A stretch of DNA of 64,000 nucleotides from Pteria penguin (taxonomy: Eukaryota > Mollusca > Bivalvia > Pterioida > Pteriidae). The notes under the pieces are model-generated. The model ran no database searches. It saw only the letters and a list, made by a program, of their open reading frames with translations, and was not told the DNA's origin. Below, piece by piece: positions 35,220-46,684 of this stretch. Made by a program: the position numbers and the translations under genes. Position 1 is the stretch's first letter. Each line of letters opens with the position of its first letter. Where the stretch lies: assembly GCA_035048485.1 (NCBI GenBank), contig CM068583.1, forward strand, positions 63,422,306-63,486,305, read 5' to 3'.

Positions 35220-36690
35220 GTTCATCTCTCTTATATGCCTTTTGCATTGTAGTATGGTTTATCTCTGTTATATGCCTTTTGTGTTGTAGTATGGTTTATC
35301 TCTGTTATATGCCTTTTGTGTTGTAGTATGGTTCATCTCTGTTATATGCCTTTTATGTTGTAGTATGGTTCATCTCTGTTTTATGCCTTTTATGTTGTAG
35401 TATGGTTTATCTCTATTATATGCCTTTTGTGTTGTAGTATGATTCATCTCTGTTATATTCCTTTTGTGTTGCAGTATGGTTCATCTCTGTTATATTCCTT
35501 TTGTGTTGTAGTATGGTTCATCTCTGTTATATGCCTTTTGTGTTGTATTATGGTTCATCTCTGTTATATGCCTTTTGTGTTGTATTATGGTTCATCTGTT
35601 ATATGCCTTTTGTGTTGTATTATGGTTCATCTGTTATATGCCTTTTGTGTTGTAGTATGGTTCATCTCTGTTATATGCCTTTTGTGTTGTAGTATGGTTC
35701 ATCTCTGTTATATGCCTTTTGTGTTTCAGTATGATTCATCTGTTATATTCCTTTTGTGTTGCAGTAAGGTTCATCTCTGTTATATTCCTTTTGTGTTGTA
35801 TTATGGTTCATCTCTGTTATATGCCGTTTGTGTTGTAGTATGGTTCATCTCTGTTATATGCCTTTTGTGTTGTAGTATGGCTCATCTCTGTTATATGCCT
35901 TTTGTGTTGTAGTATGGCTCATCTCTGTTATATGCCTTTTGTGTTGTATTATGGTTCATCTGTTATATGCCTTTTGTGTTGTAGTATGGTTCATCTCTGT
36001 TATATGCCTTTTGCATTGTTGTATGGTTAATCTCTGTTATATGCCTTTGTGTTGTATCATGGTTCATCTATGATATTTGCCTTTTGTGTTGCATTATGGT
36101 TAATCTCTATTATTTGCCTTTTGTGTTTTAGTATGGTTCATCTCTGTTATTTGTCTTTTGTGTTGTAGTATGGTTCATTTCTGTTATATGCCTTTTGTGT
36201 TGTAGTATGGTTCATCTCTGTTATAGGCCTTTGTGTTGTAGTATGGTTCATCTCTGTTTTATGCCTTTTGTGTTGTAGTATGGTTCATCTCTGTTATATG
36301 CCTTTTGTGTTGTAGTATGGTTCATCTCTGTTATATGCCTTTTATGTTGTAGTATGGTTTATCTCTGTTATATGCCTTTTGCAGTGTAGTATGGTTCATC
36401 TCTGTTATATGCCTTTTGTGTTGTAGTATGGTTCATCTCTGTTATATGCCTTTTGTGTTGTAGTATGGTTCATCCATTATATGCCTTTTATGTTGTAGTA
36501 TGGTTCATCTCTGTTATATTCCTTTTGTGTTGTATTATGGTTCATCTCTGTTATAGGCCTTTGTGTTGTAGTATGGTTCATCTCTGTTATATGCCTTTTA
36601 TGTTGTAGTATGGTTCATTTCTGTTATATGCCTTTTATGTTGTAGTATGGTTTATCTCTATTATAAGCCTTTTGTGTTGTAGTATGCTTC
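35220..36690. repeat. 37-bp minisatellite (left part)
   Basis: The unit is TATGGTTCATCTCTGTTATA plus TGCCTTTTGTGTTGTAG, about 40 copies. The long open frames here (35427-35912) are artefacts of the array: 37 is 1 mod 3 and the unit has few stops in that strand. It lies in intron 3 of the first carrier. Confidence 0.95.
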
Positions 36691-36844
36691 ATGTTTTCAG
36701 TGGGTTTTTTTCTTTAATTCAGGTCCATTATAAGGATCATTTTCAAAGGAAATTTCATTGATTTGTCCCAAAATTTGTCTAAATTATTCCCATTCGTTGA
36801 TCTTTCAACATTATGCAAATTGGACACCCGAAATGCAAATATAA

Positions 36845-39767
36845 AACAAGAGGCCCAAGTGGGCCTATATCGCTCACCTGAGTACCTAGATGATCAGTCA
36901 TGCATGAAGGAAGAATTCATTTATTTTTGCATTAATGTGACTAAGTCAACACAGATGTGGAAAATATGTCAAATTTTATTTCAGGCTAGAATAAAAAACA
37001 ACACTTTTTTGCACATCCATTCAGGTGATTTTGATATTAAGCATTTCCTTTGTCTCTGCAAGAAGTCATTCAGGGCAACAAGTTAGTCATTTTCTTTAGG
37101 TGGGGCCTTTTGTTGACTGATTTCAAGTCTGGGTCATGAACAACAATTGTTTCAAATATTGTCCAGATCTAACTTAAAATTGCCTAATTTCATATGTTGA
37201 GTGTTGAGAAACATCTAAAAACTTATTTAGATGTGTAAAGAAATGAAAAAAAAAATTTCTCCATATTTCAATTACCAAGTGGTATCTGTACCATTGTGAG
37301 AACTGCTTTTTAGACATGGTGGCATTATCTGTTAACCAATTTGGATGAAATTTACCAAATTGATAGAGGACCTTTAGTACTTCATGTATTCCATGTTTCA
37401 TTAAAATCTTTCATGTGGTATAACAGCAGATGTGAAAAATGTGACTGAATTGTTCCTACACACCCTCATTTGGAAGTCTTAAAAAATTCATAGAAAATCC
37501 AAAAATTGAGATATTGACAAAATTCTTTCAAAGTAACAATCCTTACCATAATTATGATCACAATAGTCCATAAGAAATCATCATTATCGATTAACTAGGA
37601 AATATGACACTTTTTTTTCTGCATTGAATCACCAAGTCCAAAGAAATGTCGAAAAAAAATTCTAAAATTTGATTTTGGAAGGGAACCAAAATGACAATAC
37701 GTCTTCACTCATCCCTCTAGATCATTTCTATACATTCTGTTTGTCTCTATATTCATCCCGTATGAAAAAGAATATTGTTAAAGGAGGGAACTCTTTTGTG
37801 ACCTACTTTTGACTAAGGTGGCGCCACCTGTAAGGAGGTCTGGACGAAAACAACAGAATTTGAAGAGGATCATAAGTGACTTATTTCTATGAAGATTTAT
37901 TAAAATCCTTCAAACAGTTTTGTAGAAAAAGTTGAAAATGTGAAAAATGGCCAATCACCCCCCCCCCCCTTTTTTTTTTTGGAAGATTTAAACGTGAAAT
38001 TCCTAATTTCATATGTTGAGTGTTGAGAGACATCTAAAAATTTATTAGGATGTGTAAAAAAAAAAAAAAAAATTTTTTTGACCACAGCTGGATTTGAACC
38101 GCTACTCTCCATATTTCAATTACCAAGTGGTATATGTACCATTGTGAGACCTACTTTTTAGACATGGTGGCATTATCTGTTAACCAATTTGGATGAAATT
38201 TACCAAATTCATAGAGAACTTTTAGTACTTCATGTATTCCATGTTTCATTAAAATCTTTCATGTGGTTTCGTAGAAAAAGTTGAAAATGTGAAAAATGGC
38301 CAACCCCTCCCCCCCCCCCCCCCCTTTTTTTTGGAAGTCTTAAAAAATTCATAAAAAATCCAAAAATTGAGATAATGACAAAATTCTTTCACAATAATAT
38401 TCCTTACCACAATTATGATCAAAATAGTCATTAAGAAATCATCAATATCAATTAACTGAAAAACATGACACTTTTCTTCATTGAAATGACTAAGTCCAGA
38501 AACACGTCAAAAAAGCGTAAATTTCTATTTGACGGATCTTAACCCCGAACACAATTTTTAAAAACCCATCTTTATAGATTGTTGAAATGCAATTAGTTTC
38601 CCCATTTATGTACTGGTTCTGGAGAAGAAGATGTTTGAAGAGGGGTACCCTTTTGGGCACTTTTGGTCCCGCCCTGGATCCACCCCTAAGGGAATCTGGA
38701 TCCCGAACACAATTTTAGTAGGGGACCTTGAGTACATCATTTACACAAAGTTTGATCCAAATTTGCAATGTAGTTCCAAACAGTTTTGTAGAAAAAGTTG
38801 AAAATGTGAAAAATGGCCACCCCCCCCCCCTCCCCCCTTTTTTTTTTTGGAAGTCTTAAACGTAAAATTCCTAATTTCATATGTTGAATGTTAAGAAACA
38901 TCTAAAAACTTATTTAGATGTGTAAAAAAAAAAAAAAAATTTTTTTGACCACAGCTCGATTTGATCCGCTACTCAACATTTTTCAATTACCAAGTATTAT
39001 ATGTACCATTGTGAGACCTACTTTTTAGACATGGTGGCATTATCTGTTAACCAATTTGGATGAAATTTACCAAATTCATAGAGGACTTTTAGTACTTCAT
39101 GTATTCCATGTTTCATTAAAATTTTTCATGTGGTTTCGTAGAAAAAGTTGAAAATGTGAAAAATGGCCAACCCCCCCCTTTTTTTTGGAAGTCTTAAAAA
39201 ATTCATAAAAAATCCCAAAATTGAGATAATGACAAAATTCTTTCACAATAATATTTCTTACCACAATTATGATCAAAATAGTCATTAAGAAATCATCTAT
39301 ATCAATTAACTGAAAAACATGACACTTTTCTTCATTGAAACGACTAAGTCCAGAAACACGTCAAAAAAGCGTAAATTTCTATTTGACGGATCTTAACCCC
39401 GAACACAAATTTCAATAACCCATCTTTATAGATTGTTGAAATGCAATTAGTTTCCCCATTTATGTACTGGTTCTGGAGAAGAAGATGTTTGAAGAGGGGT
39501 ACCCTTTTGGGCACTTTTGGTCCCGCCCTGGATCCACCCCTGAGGGAATCTGGATCCCGAACACAATATTAGTAGGGGACCTTGAGTACATCATTTACAC
39601 AAAGTTTGATCCAAATCTGCAATGTAGTTCCAGAGAAGAAGTCGAAAATGTGAAAAAGTTAACGACGGACGACGACGACGATGACGACGACGACGACGAC
39701 GACGACGACGGACGGCGCACTATGACTATAGCTCACTTGAGCCTTTGGCTCAGGTGAGCTAAAAACC
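36845..39767 (+). mobile_element. 2.9-kb hairpin-bounded element, GCTCAC family, long-unit type
   Basis: Starts AAACAAGAGGCCCAAGTGGG, CCTATATCGCTCACCTGAG. It ends with the hairpin AGCTCACTTGAGCC-TTT-GGCTCAGGTGAGCT and AAAAA (39731-39767), preceded by a (GAC)n run. The body holds three diverged copies of an ~850-bp unit (landmark CTAATTTCATATGTTGA at about 37183, 38003 and 38871), each with a poly-C/poly-T stretch. It lies between the two parts of the 37-bp minisatellite. Confidence 0.85.
39666..39713. repeat. (GAC)n trinucleotide run
   Basis: About 15 GAC/GAT triplets at the place where other copies of the family have only ACGACGGACGGACG. It reads as poly-Asp in one frame but belongs to the element's 3' part. 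Confidence 0.9.
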
Positions 39768-39779
39768 CACTGCTTATAC

Positions 39780-40385
39780 ACTTTTTATATGCCAATGTAT
39801 TACGGTATGATTTATGTCTTTCATATCCCTTTATCTTGTAGTATGATTCATCTCTCATACATGCCCATTGTGTTGTAGTATGGTTTATGTATTTCATATG
39901 CCCTATGTGTTGTAGTCTGGTTTATGTATTTTATATGCCCTATGTGTTGTAGTCTGGTTTATGTATTTTATATGCCCTTTGTGTTGTAGTATGGTTTATG
40001 TATTTTATATGTCCTATGTGTTGTAGTCTGGTTTATGTATTTTATATGCCCTATGTGTCGTAGTCTGGTTTATGTATTTTATATGCCCTATGTGTTGTAG
40101 TCTGGTTTATGTATTTTATATGCCCTTTGCATAGTAGTCTGGTTTATGTATTTTAAATGCCCTTTGTGTTGTAGTCTGGTTTATGTATTTTATATGCCCT
40201 TTGTGTTGTAGTATGGTTTATGTATTTTACATGCCCTTTGTGTTGTAGTCTGGTTTATGTATTTTATATGCCCTTTGTGTTGTAGTATGGTTTATGTATT
40301 TTATATGCCCTTTTTGTTGTAGTATAGTTTATGTATTTTATATGCCCTTTGTGTTGTAGTATGGTTTATGTATTTTATATTGGCC
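39780..40385. repeat. 37-bp minisatellite (right part)
   Basis: The unit is TATGGTTTATGTATTTTATA plus TGCCCTTTGTGTTGTAG (37 bp), about 16 copies. It is clearly related to the unit at 35220-36690 but with its own fixed differences (GTATTT for CTCTG, CCC for CC). The 2.9-kb element separates the two parts. Confidence 0.95.
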
Positions 40386-40397
40386 TTGAAATGAAAC

Positions 40398-40592
40398 CAA
40401 AACATGCGACAAAAAGGTCGTAACCCTCACAGTGCACAAACAATCCAGCAACTTGTAAAGGCTGGCCACAGTACCAATGTCACAGGCAGGAGAAAAAGAT
40501 GTGAACAGACCAGGGATTCAAATCTAGAATCCATCACTATCAAGGCAGAGGCTCTCACTGAGCTATCCAGGCCGATACTCATCCATCACTAT
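40398..40592 (-). mobile_element. tRNA-derived SINE
   Basis: On the minus strand the head GGCCTGGATAGCTCAGTGAG (40573 downward) is strikingly tRNA-like: an A box TAGCTCAGTGAGAGCC and a B box GATTTGAATCCC 40 bases on. The rest reads GGTCTGTTCACATC.... Unlike the SINE at 20195. It lies 155 bp from the exon 3 donor of the first carrier. Confidence 0.75.
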
Positions 40593-40746
40593 AGATTTAA
40601 ATATAAGGATTGAAAATGTATCTAGGGACTTGATTCTATAATAGGAAATAAACTACATTATATTTGTGTGGTATTTTTTTATTCTACGTTACACCAAGAT
40701 TATTGCAAGTATATGGTGAAGGCAATTTGTATTGAAAGTAACAAAC

Positions 40747-40841
40747 CTTTTGGGTCTGCTACAATCTGCCGTTTCAGTGAATGATAAATGCCAATTTTGA
40801 TTGTGCCATATGTTGCTTGGCGAAGAAGAGCTGGTGCTATA
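40747..40841 (-). CDS. SLC25A14/30-like: UCP5/KMCP1-like carrier, coding exon 3
   Basis: A 95-bp exon (acceptor TTTTAG, donor GTTTGT). It encodes (G)[20 protein letters not shown] then [11 protein letters not shown]. The [18 protein letters not shown] block is nearly identical to the human UCP5/KMCP1 equivalent and forms helix 2. Confidence 0.94.
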
Positions 40842-41100
40842 CTAAAATATAAGTATTTACAATATAAAAAATGTTTTCTGCTTATTTGTTGTACACATGT
40901 GCTTAACATATACCATACATATATACACATGTAATTAGAGTTGAATGATCATTACTGTAAGAGCTCAAATATTAATATTTCTAATGTGGAAATTGTATGT
41001 TCACCTCTTTTCTTTAAAAAAAAATTAATTCTGACAAATTTTAAGAATTCAAACGAGGAATCTTTATTTAATCAATTAAAAGATTCCTCTTTATTCTCAC

Positions 41101-41248
41101 CCTGAGTAGAGAGCTTTAGGACCCTCTTCTTTGGCAATACACAGGAGAGCATGTAACATGCCTCGATATTTAAGGGTAGACATCCTGATGTCAATCTTTT
41201 GACCTTGAACCTGCAAGCGAGTCTTTGTGGTATCAATAGGAAAAGTTC
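41101..41248 (-). CDS. SLC25A14/30-like: UCP5/KMCP1-like carrier, coding exon 2
   Basis: A 148-bp exon (acceptor TTGAAG, donor GTGAGA). It holds the first carrier signature [14 protein letters not shown] and ends with [20 protein letters not shown], the matrix loop and the EG...LY.G part of the Px[DE]xx[KR] repeat. Enters in phase 1 and leaves in phase 2. Confidence 0.94.
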
Positions 41249-41807
41249 CTTCAATAAAACAAAAAAGCCACATCATATTTGTTATTGGTTTACATACTCA
41301 CATTCTCCGTACTTCCACTATAATCACCTTGTATGAGGGCAATATGCTACATTTTACATCTGATTATCCATACAACAGACAACGATTGTTTAAATGTCAA
41401 AATGATATCTCAGCGGCTAATTGCTACAATGTTGTTTGACAAAAGGTCATCATCTTTTGATTACAAGTCATATTACAAGCTATATTACAAATTGTACTAC
41501 TACATGTATAAAGACTTAGAAAAGATGTTAATTACATGTGTTCCACATTATAGAATTTATTGTTGTTTCTAATTTTCAGTAGTTTGAATTTGTATAAAAT
41601 CATTGTTTAATAAGAATAAAAGACTAATTAAAGTACACCTAATTCACAGTAAAGAAATGTAAATTAGCATTAATTAGGTCAAGGTCACGACCAGTAACTA
41701 AAGCATCTAATTAAGCTGACATGAAATATACATCATTAAGATTATAAGTAAGAAGTCAATTAGATATATGCTATCAATAGATGATCTTCAAATTTTACAT
41801 GATATAA

Positions 41808-41948
41808 GCGGCCCAAGACCTGACATGTTACTTTTTGCCTGGGTTTTCATTTTGATGTAAAGAAAGATAAGTGACGTCACCAATTTAAGCAAAAACATCA
41901 AAATAAAAATCCCGGCAAAGAGTTGCTAATTGTCCGGTCTTGGGCCGC
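41808..41948. mobile_element. 141-bp MITE with GCGGCCCAAGACC ends
   Basis: GCGGCCCAAGACCTGACA on the left; the right end inverted reads GCGGCCCAAGACCGGACA. Inside are CCTGGGTTTTCATTTTGATG and its near-inverted CATCAAAATAAAAATCCCGG, so the element is largely palindromic. It lies in intron 1 of the first carrier. Confidence 0.8.
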
Positions 41949-42044
41949 ATATTGAAAAAGTATCATTAAAATGGCAAAGTTGTGTTTGTCATTTACAACT
42001 AACTCTAACCTTAATTGTTTTAAAGATGATGAAACATACATTAC

Positions 42045-42102
42045 CACATTCTGCAGTCATGGACGCTAGACCTCCATAGAGAAATGGACGCCAATCACCC
42101 AT
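42045..42102 (-). CDS. SLC25A14/30-like: UCP5/KMCP1-like carrier, coding exon 1
   Basis: ATG at 42102. It encodes MGDWRPFLYGGLASMTAEC and the first base of a Gly codon, and ends at GTAATG (phase 1). The WKPF.YGGLAS.TAECGTFP block is the diagnostic N-terminus of the UCP5/KMCP1 group and opens helix 1 of the first carrier repeat. Confidence 0.94.
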
Positions 42103-43040
42103 GATGGTCACTTGGCTGTGTTTATGTGTCAATGTTCCATATTATTCTGATAAGTATAAAAGGTCCTGCATGGTATAGAAAAAAGTTAGACAACAACTAA
42201 AACTCTATTATCAAAATAACAAAATATAAACCTAATCACAATGATTATTTAAATAATAAGCTACTAACTTAAAAATTAACTATAATAAAGAACATAATTT
42301 ATATATATGTCATTAAAACATCACCATATGCATGATCTTTCAACTATCACAATTTTTCCCAAGAAATGCATCTTATAAGGTCAAAATAAATATTGTAACG
42401 GCCATCATATATGGAGAAGACATAAAGTTCCATACAAATTGTGGAGAGCAAGAAAATGAAAGGGTTCTCTTCAAAATCAAAGTGCTCAATTGAAAACTTT
42501 AAAAATCAATTGCGTATGTACGTATTTCCTCCTCAATTTCATGAAGTGCTCATGTCTTACACAATCTTTGATCTCTAAATCTGTTACACTTTTATACCTA
42601 GTTTCCTTATTAGTTTAGTGCCTATATTAATTGATGTACCACTGACTCTTACACGTGTACATGGATTGCACTACTTACGTCAAAGTTCAAGTATCAAGAG
42701 GGTTAAAGCCACGAACACATTTATAGATCTAGCGTTATCGTTATCGTTACACTAATTGAACTCGCCGCATGTCCTCCCGGTCAAATGATAAAACAGGATG
42801 AAGATAAAGCGTTACATATCTCCATCGTCCAGACGCGCCTCCAGTAAAATATACAAAACATATAGTGGTAGAAATTAACAGTATGCATACATTTGTTGTT
42901 CACGGCGTTTTAGAAGATAACATGTACATGTACATGTAGGCTAATGGCGGATTCAGATCGACAGATGGGGGGGGGGGGGGGAGTGGCGTTCGCCCGCGCC
43001 CCCTCCTGAGAGAAAACATCATTTAGGCTAACCTACAAAA
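42103..43040. promoter_or_regulatory. Region upstream of the first carrier; possible 5' UTR/promoter
   Basis: 42103-42690 is AT-rich. 42700-42860 is richer in CpG (CTCGCCGCATGTCC, GTCCAGACGCGCC) and could hold the promoter and a non-coding first exon. No acceptor-donor pair was fixed. 42964-42981 is a poly-G run inside a ...TGGCGGATTCAG... repeat word also seen at 47003. Confidence 0.3.
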
Positions 43041-43164
43041 CATCATATAACATACATGGTCATACACTGAAGGTAGTAGCATCAGCGAAATGCCTCGGAG
43101 TTACCATCCAGAACAACCGAAAATGTGACAGCCATATCCACAACATAATTCGAGTGACTAATAG

Positions 43165-43309
43165 AATCTACCGCTATTGTCCGGTGGTGACAATAGCAAT
43201 CAACCTACCCGAGTGTCAAATTAGCTAAGTCCATGCCGAGGCATGGACTAAGCTAATTTGACACTCGGATTAGTTGATTTCTGTCACCAGCGGACAATAG
43301 CGGTAGATT
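43165..43309. mobile_element. 145-bp near-perfect palindrome in the RT remnant
   Basis: Arms of about 72 bases begin AATCTACCGCTATTGTCCGG on the left; the inverted right arm begins AATCTACCGCTATTGTCCGC. Only a few mismatches occur, and the centre is CATGCCGAGGCATG. It may be one end of a longer insertion reaching 43607, where the RT frame resumes. Confidence 0.8.
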
Positions 43310-43474
43310 ATTTTTCTCCCAATCAATAATTTGCCCCTAAATTTGTCATTTTCCCTTCCGTTTTTCTTTTTCTTTTTTTTGAAAATGAACAAAAATTAGG
43401 TTGCTTGACGTTGACGTATGTCGTGTTTGCTTATGACTTCATGATAACAATGAGCGCGAAATAGGTCATGTAGC

Positions 43475-43512
43475 CAGAGACATATATACATATATGTGTA
43501 TATATGTCTCTG
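43475..43512. repeat. 38-bp inverted repeat
   Basis: CAGAGACATATATAC and GTATATATGTCTCTG flank an 8-base ATATATGT centre, giving an exact 15-bp stem. It lies within the insertion that splits the RT remnant. Confidence 0.85.
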
Positions 43513-44929
43513 ATGTAGCTTATCTTCCACTCACCCATCCCTCTTTGGGAGACAGGCTGATCATTTTGCAGTAAATATGAGAATAACTCTGTGAATATAG
43601 GAGAAAAGGTCAACAGCACTCTGGGCTTCCTACGCAGTTCACCTCCGAGTATCCTCCAGACAGATCAAGACTAAGGCATATCTCGGGCTAATAAGACCCC
43701 AGCTCGAATATGCAGCTACAGTATGGGACCCACATACATGAGTGCAAAATCAACAGGCTGGAACTACGTCAACAGTCGGCACAGAAACACCTCTAGTACT
43801 TAGCGTCTCCAACATCTTGCATTGAAATCACTAGAACAGGAAAGAGGCCAGACTGTGTATATTGTATAAATTGATAGAGGATTAGTTGCCATCAGAACGG
43901 AAGGATGCCTTATACCACCCGATGGAGGGTAATGCCTTTTAAGGCATCATTCTTCCCAACGCACCATCCGGGACTGGAACTTCCAGAAAATAAAGCCCAG
44001 ACACAGTCACTAGGCTACCTTCAAGGCCCTAGTGTATAGCGAGCTGTAAATGGACTATTCAGTTTTATCTAGCTTTTAAACTTTTAAACTTTTGTCATTG
44101 TACGTTTTCTCCTTCACCATATGAAGTATATTTATAGCGTAATCTTCAACCAGTCAAGAAGGCTACCGGAGAGACTCTCTCTCTCTCCAACCTTCTACGC
44201 GACAGACTATCAATCCGATTTGTAGTCCTTTTTACTTGATCCGTGATCTTTTTCTAAGGTGATCCAAGTCTTGTTTTAAATGTCTGTTTTTAGTACGACA
44301 ACCCTGCTACAGTGGTAAGTCAAGTTAGATATATAGGCTAGCACTAAACAATCATGGATATAAAACTATGTGGATCAGATCTCAACATATAAAGTAACTC
44401 TAATAAAATCTTAAACTTAGCGCTCTAGATACTATATTGTGAACTTACATGTAAGGGGACAACCAATCGATTCTGAGGGAGGGGGGATGGTTGGCAAATT
44501 TGGTCGAGTCAGATTATTTATTTTCAGATGTTTGAAGGATATTATTTGTATTTATTTATCAATATTTATTTCTTTGATATCCTGGGACAGATTATTTATT
44601 TTCTTGACTTTCTTGTTGCCAATAAATACTTGTAAGAATTGCACTGCACTGTAATATATGCCATTAACAAAACACATGCTAATATAAGGTAAACTCAACA
44701 GATAATATGCAAACACTAACTGCACAGCTCTTTATACTTCTAGTTTTTATAGTGAAGTGTATAGTCTCTCTCAGTCTCTGTTATCCAGGGAATAATTTCC
44801 AGTTATCTCTTTAGAAAGATGTGTGGGAAGTGTTGCTGTTTGGCTTCCTGTCCGAATGATAATACTTTATTCGTTTTTTACTTACTTTGCACTATATTAT
44901 CCTAATGCAAAAAGCATTTCATCAATATT

Positions 44930-45175
44930 TTCGATATTTTTGATACATTGATTTTTCACATTTTTAACTTTGTCTCCACTACTTTTAGACTGAATTTGAG
45001 AAAACTTGGTAGATACATGTATTAAGCAACGATGTTCCTGTACAGTTTTACATGTTTTCAAAGTTTTAAAGAAACTAAAGACTTATGGCCATCTACAAGC
45101 ATTGTTGTATATCATCGTGCAATGTTTTCTATGTCTCAGGTGAACAATATAGGCCTACTTGGGACTTTTTTTTTT
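44930..45175 (-). repeat. Fragment of a GCTCAC-family element (5' side)
   Basis: CAGGTGAACAATATAGGCCT (from 45138) is a degraded copy of the family's 5' mark in reverse. TTTTCACATTTTTAACTTTG at 44955 and AAACTTGGTAGATA resemble the array units. Confidence 0.5.
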
Positions 45176-45179
45176 TACT

Positions 45180-46684
45180 GTTGTTATCATGTATGTCAAG
45201 TGAAGATACACGTTTTGTTGGCTTTACTTTTGTTGTCATTTTAAATTTAGGTTTGTTTTATTTTAAATTTGAATAGATGAGTTAAAATCATTTGAAAAAT
45301 TCCTGTTGCACTGATTTGAATAAAACTTAAAAGGAATGAAACACTGTCAACAAATATAGCCAGTATAAACTTTAAAATGCACATGATTCAATTTAAACAC
45401 CGACTTTGCATATGTGCTCAGGTTAAAGATGAGGCAAATTCAATTAAGACCCCCTCTGGTCACTCGTTATAACGTTAAAATATTGGTATGCCTGGCATAT
45501 AAATGAGGGGCGGACAACATGGGTGGAAGTCGAAGAAAGGGATTGGAAACTGGTGATTGATTGATTGATTTTTGTTTTACGTCACACCACGAATATTTTC
45601 CAAAAAGTGTATGGTTAAAAATGTTACAGGCTCTCATAATATCTATTGCTATACATTCTTCTGAAATTTGGATTTCTGATTTTAAGACTGACATGGATGA
45701 GAAACATTTCCTATTATTTTATACCAATTATGTACACTTAAGGGGAAAATACTCGAAATATTTGGGTAATTTGAATGCAAATTCCTTAAAAAAATCACAA
45801 GGATCCTGAAAATTATACATTCACAAAGCATTTATGTCAATATTTGAATGAGTGTTTAATCTGAGGTTTATTGAATTGAGAAATCAGGACAATTGTATTT
45901 AATCTGAAGTTGTTTATCATCATACAGTAGTAAAGAAAATAAATAATTTCTCCAAGGATATCAAGGAAATAAATATTCCATCATTCAAATATCCGTAAAT
46001 AAATAATTCGACTCGATCAACTCATCATATGAAATTAGGCAATTTTAAGTTAGATCTGGACAATATTTGAAACAATTGTTGTTCATGACCCCCCCACCCC
46101 CTTCTCACCGTAGGAATCAAATGGTCGCCCCCTAATTAGGACGGTGCAATTTTAGGCACTAAAACCGTCAAACAGCACGAGTTTCAGAGAGATTGAGAAA
46201 AGAGAGGGGGAGGGGATGGCGATGCTCCGTCTAGGACTCCGTCTTGAACCTACTGGTGACCGTAACAGTTCCCTTGCCTCCACCTCCCAAAACCGGATCC
46301 GACCTGTATATATATAAGGTGGTAAATTACAGCTCGTTAGCACGCGCGAGGGAGAGTGCGAGTCTAGGAGTCTTAGCAACCAGGGGCGGATACAAAAAAT
46401 TAGGTTCTGTGTGATTACTACCCAAGCGGCGAGGGGAATGGGGGCCGCCTAGGTCCCCAGGTCAAGGACAGAGCCCTGATTGGGGGTTGAGGGGTCGAAG
46501 CCTCCCGAAAGAAAATGGCTTTAACAGGTTTAAAACCTAAAAAAAACCAAAAAACAAAAAAACAAAACAAAACAAAACAAAACAAACAAAAAAACCGTTG
46601 AGAATTGACTGCTTGTGTAGTCAGGCGAATTTTATTACACGTTTTGAAAGATAATATCATTGCGAACGTCGAAAGATGTTACTG
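45180..46684. other. Intergenic, mostly unrecognised; short SINE tail
   Basis: 45555-45605 (TTGATTGATTGATTTTTGTT, TACGTCACACC.CGAATATTT) resembles the tail of the molluscan SINE at 20195. The open frame 45561-45809 beyond it has no recognised match. 46024-46090 is an exact inverted copy of 37133-37196 (part of the 2.9-kb element body). 46555-46595 is A-rich with (AAAAC)n. Confidence 0.4.

Larger units (their letters stand above)
29342..42102 (-). other. SLC25A14/30-like: Gene locus: mitochondrial carrier, UCP5/KMCP1 type (complete, 10 coding exons)
   Basis: Exons 42045-42102, 41101-41248, 40747-40841, 35027-35112, 34239-34337, 33758-33882, 33130-33190, 30299-30394, 29872-29952 and 29342-29380 total 888 bp and encode 295 aa with consistent phases throughout. 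The protein shows three carrier repeats with the signatures PIDTTK (residues 23-28), PTDVLK (124-129) and PVDVVK (219-224). The start MGDWRPFLYGGLASMTAECG and the end RLGPWN..FF.TYEQ.K are typical of SLC25A14 (UCP5) and SLC25A30 (KMCP1), carriers of the inner mitochondrial membrane thought to move anions. Which of the two mammalian genes is closer cannot be decided by eye. Introns 3 and 7 hold large minisatellites. Confidence 0.95.
43045..44050 (+). pseudogene. Non-LTR retrotransposon RT remnant, interrupted
   Basis: 43050-43160 reads HTLKVVASAKCLGVTIQNNR then KCDSHIHNIIRVTN. The frame resumes after 43608 as NSTLGFLRSSP... with Y...ATVWDPH-like text in shifted frames, to about 44050. This is the region downstream of the RT catalytic motif in Jockey/CR1-like elements. 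Frameshifts and stops are frequent. The gap holds a palindromic insertion. Confidence 0.6.

Noticed and set aside
35427..35912. 161-aa open frame of repeated CCSMVHLCYMPFV-like text, resembling a multi-pass membrane protein
   Set aside because: It is a reading of the 37-bp minisatellite within a carrier intron. The unit has few stops on this strand and the frame rotates with each unit.
39485..39757. Open frame with a poly-aspartate run
   Set aside because: The run is a (GAC)n tract in the 3' part of a repeat element. The same region in other copies has no such run or frame.
45561..45809. 82-aa open frame (MIDFCFTSHHEYFPKSVWLK...)
   Set aside because: Its start overlaps a SINE-tail-like stretch, and no known domain, splice support or related copy in the window was recognised. 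It may be a retroelement fragment, but this could not be supported.
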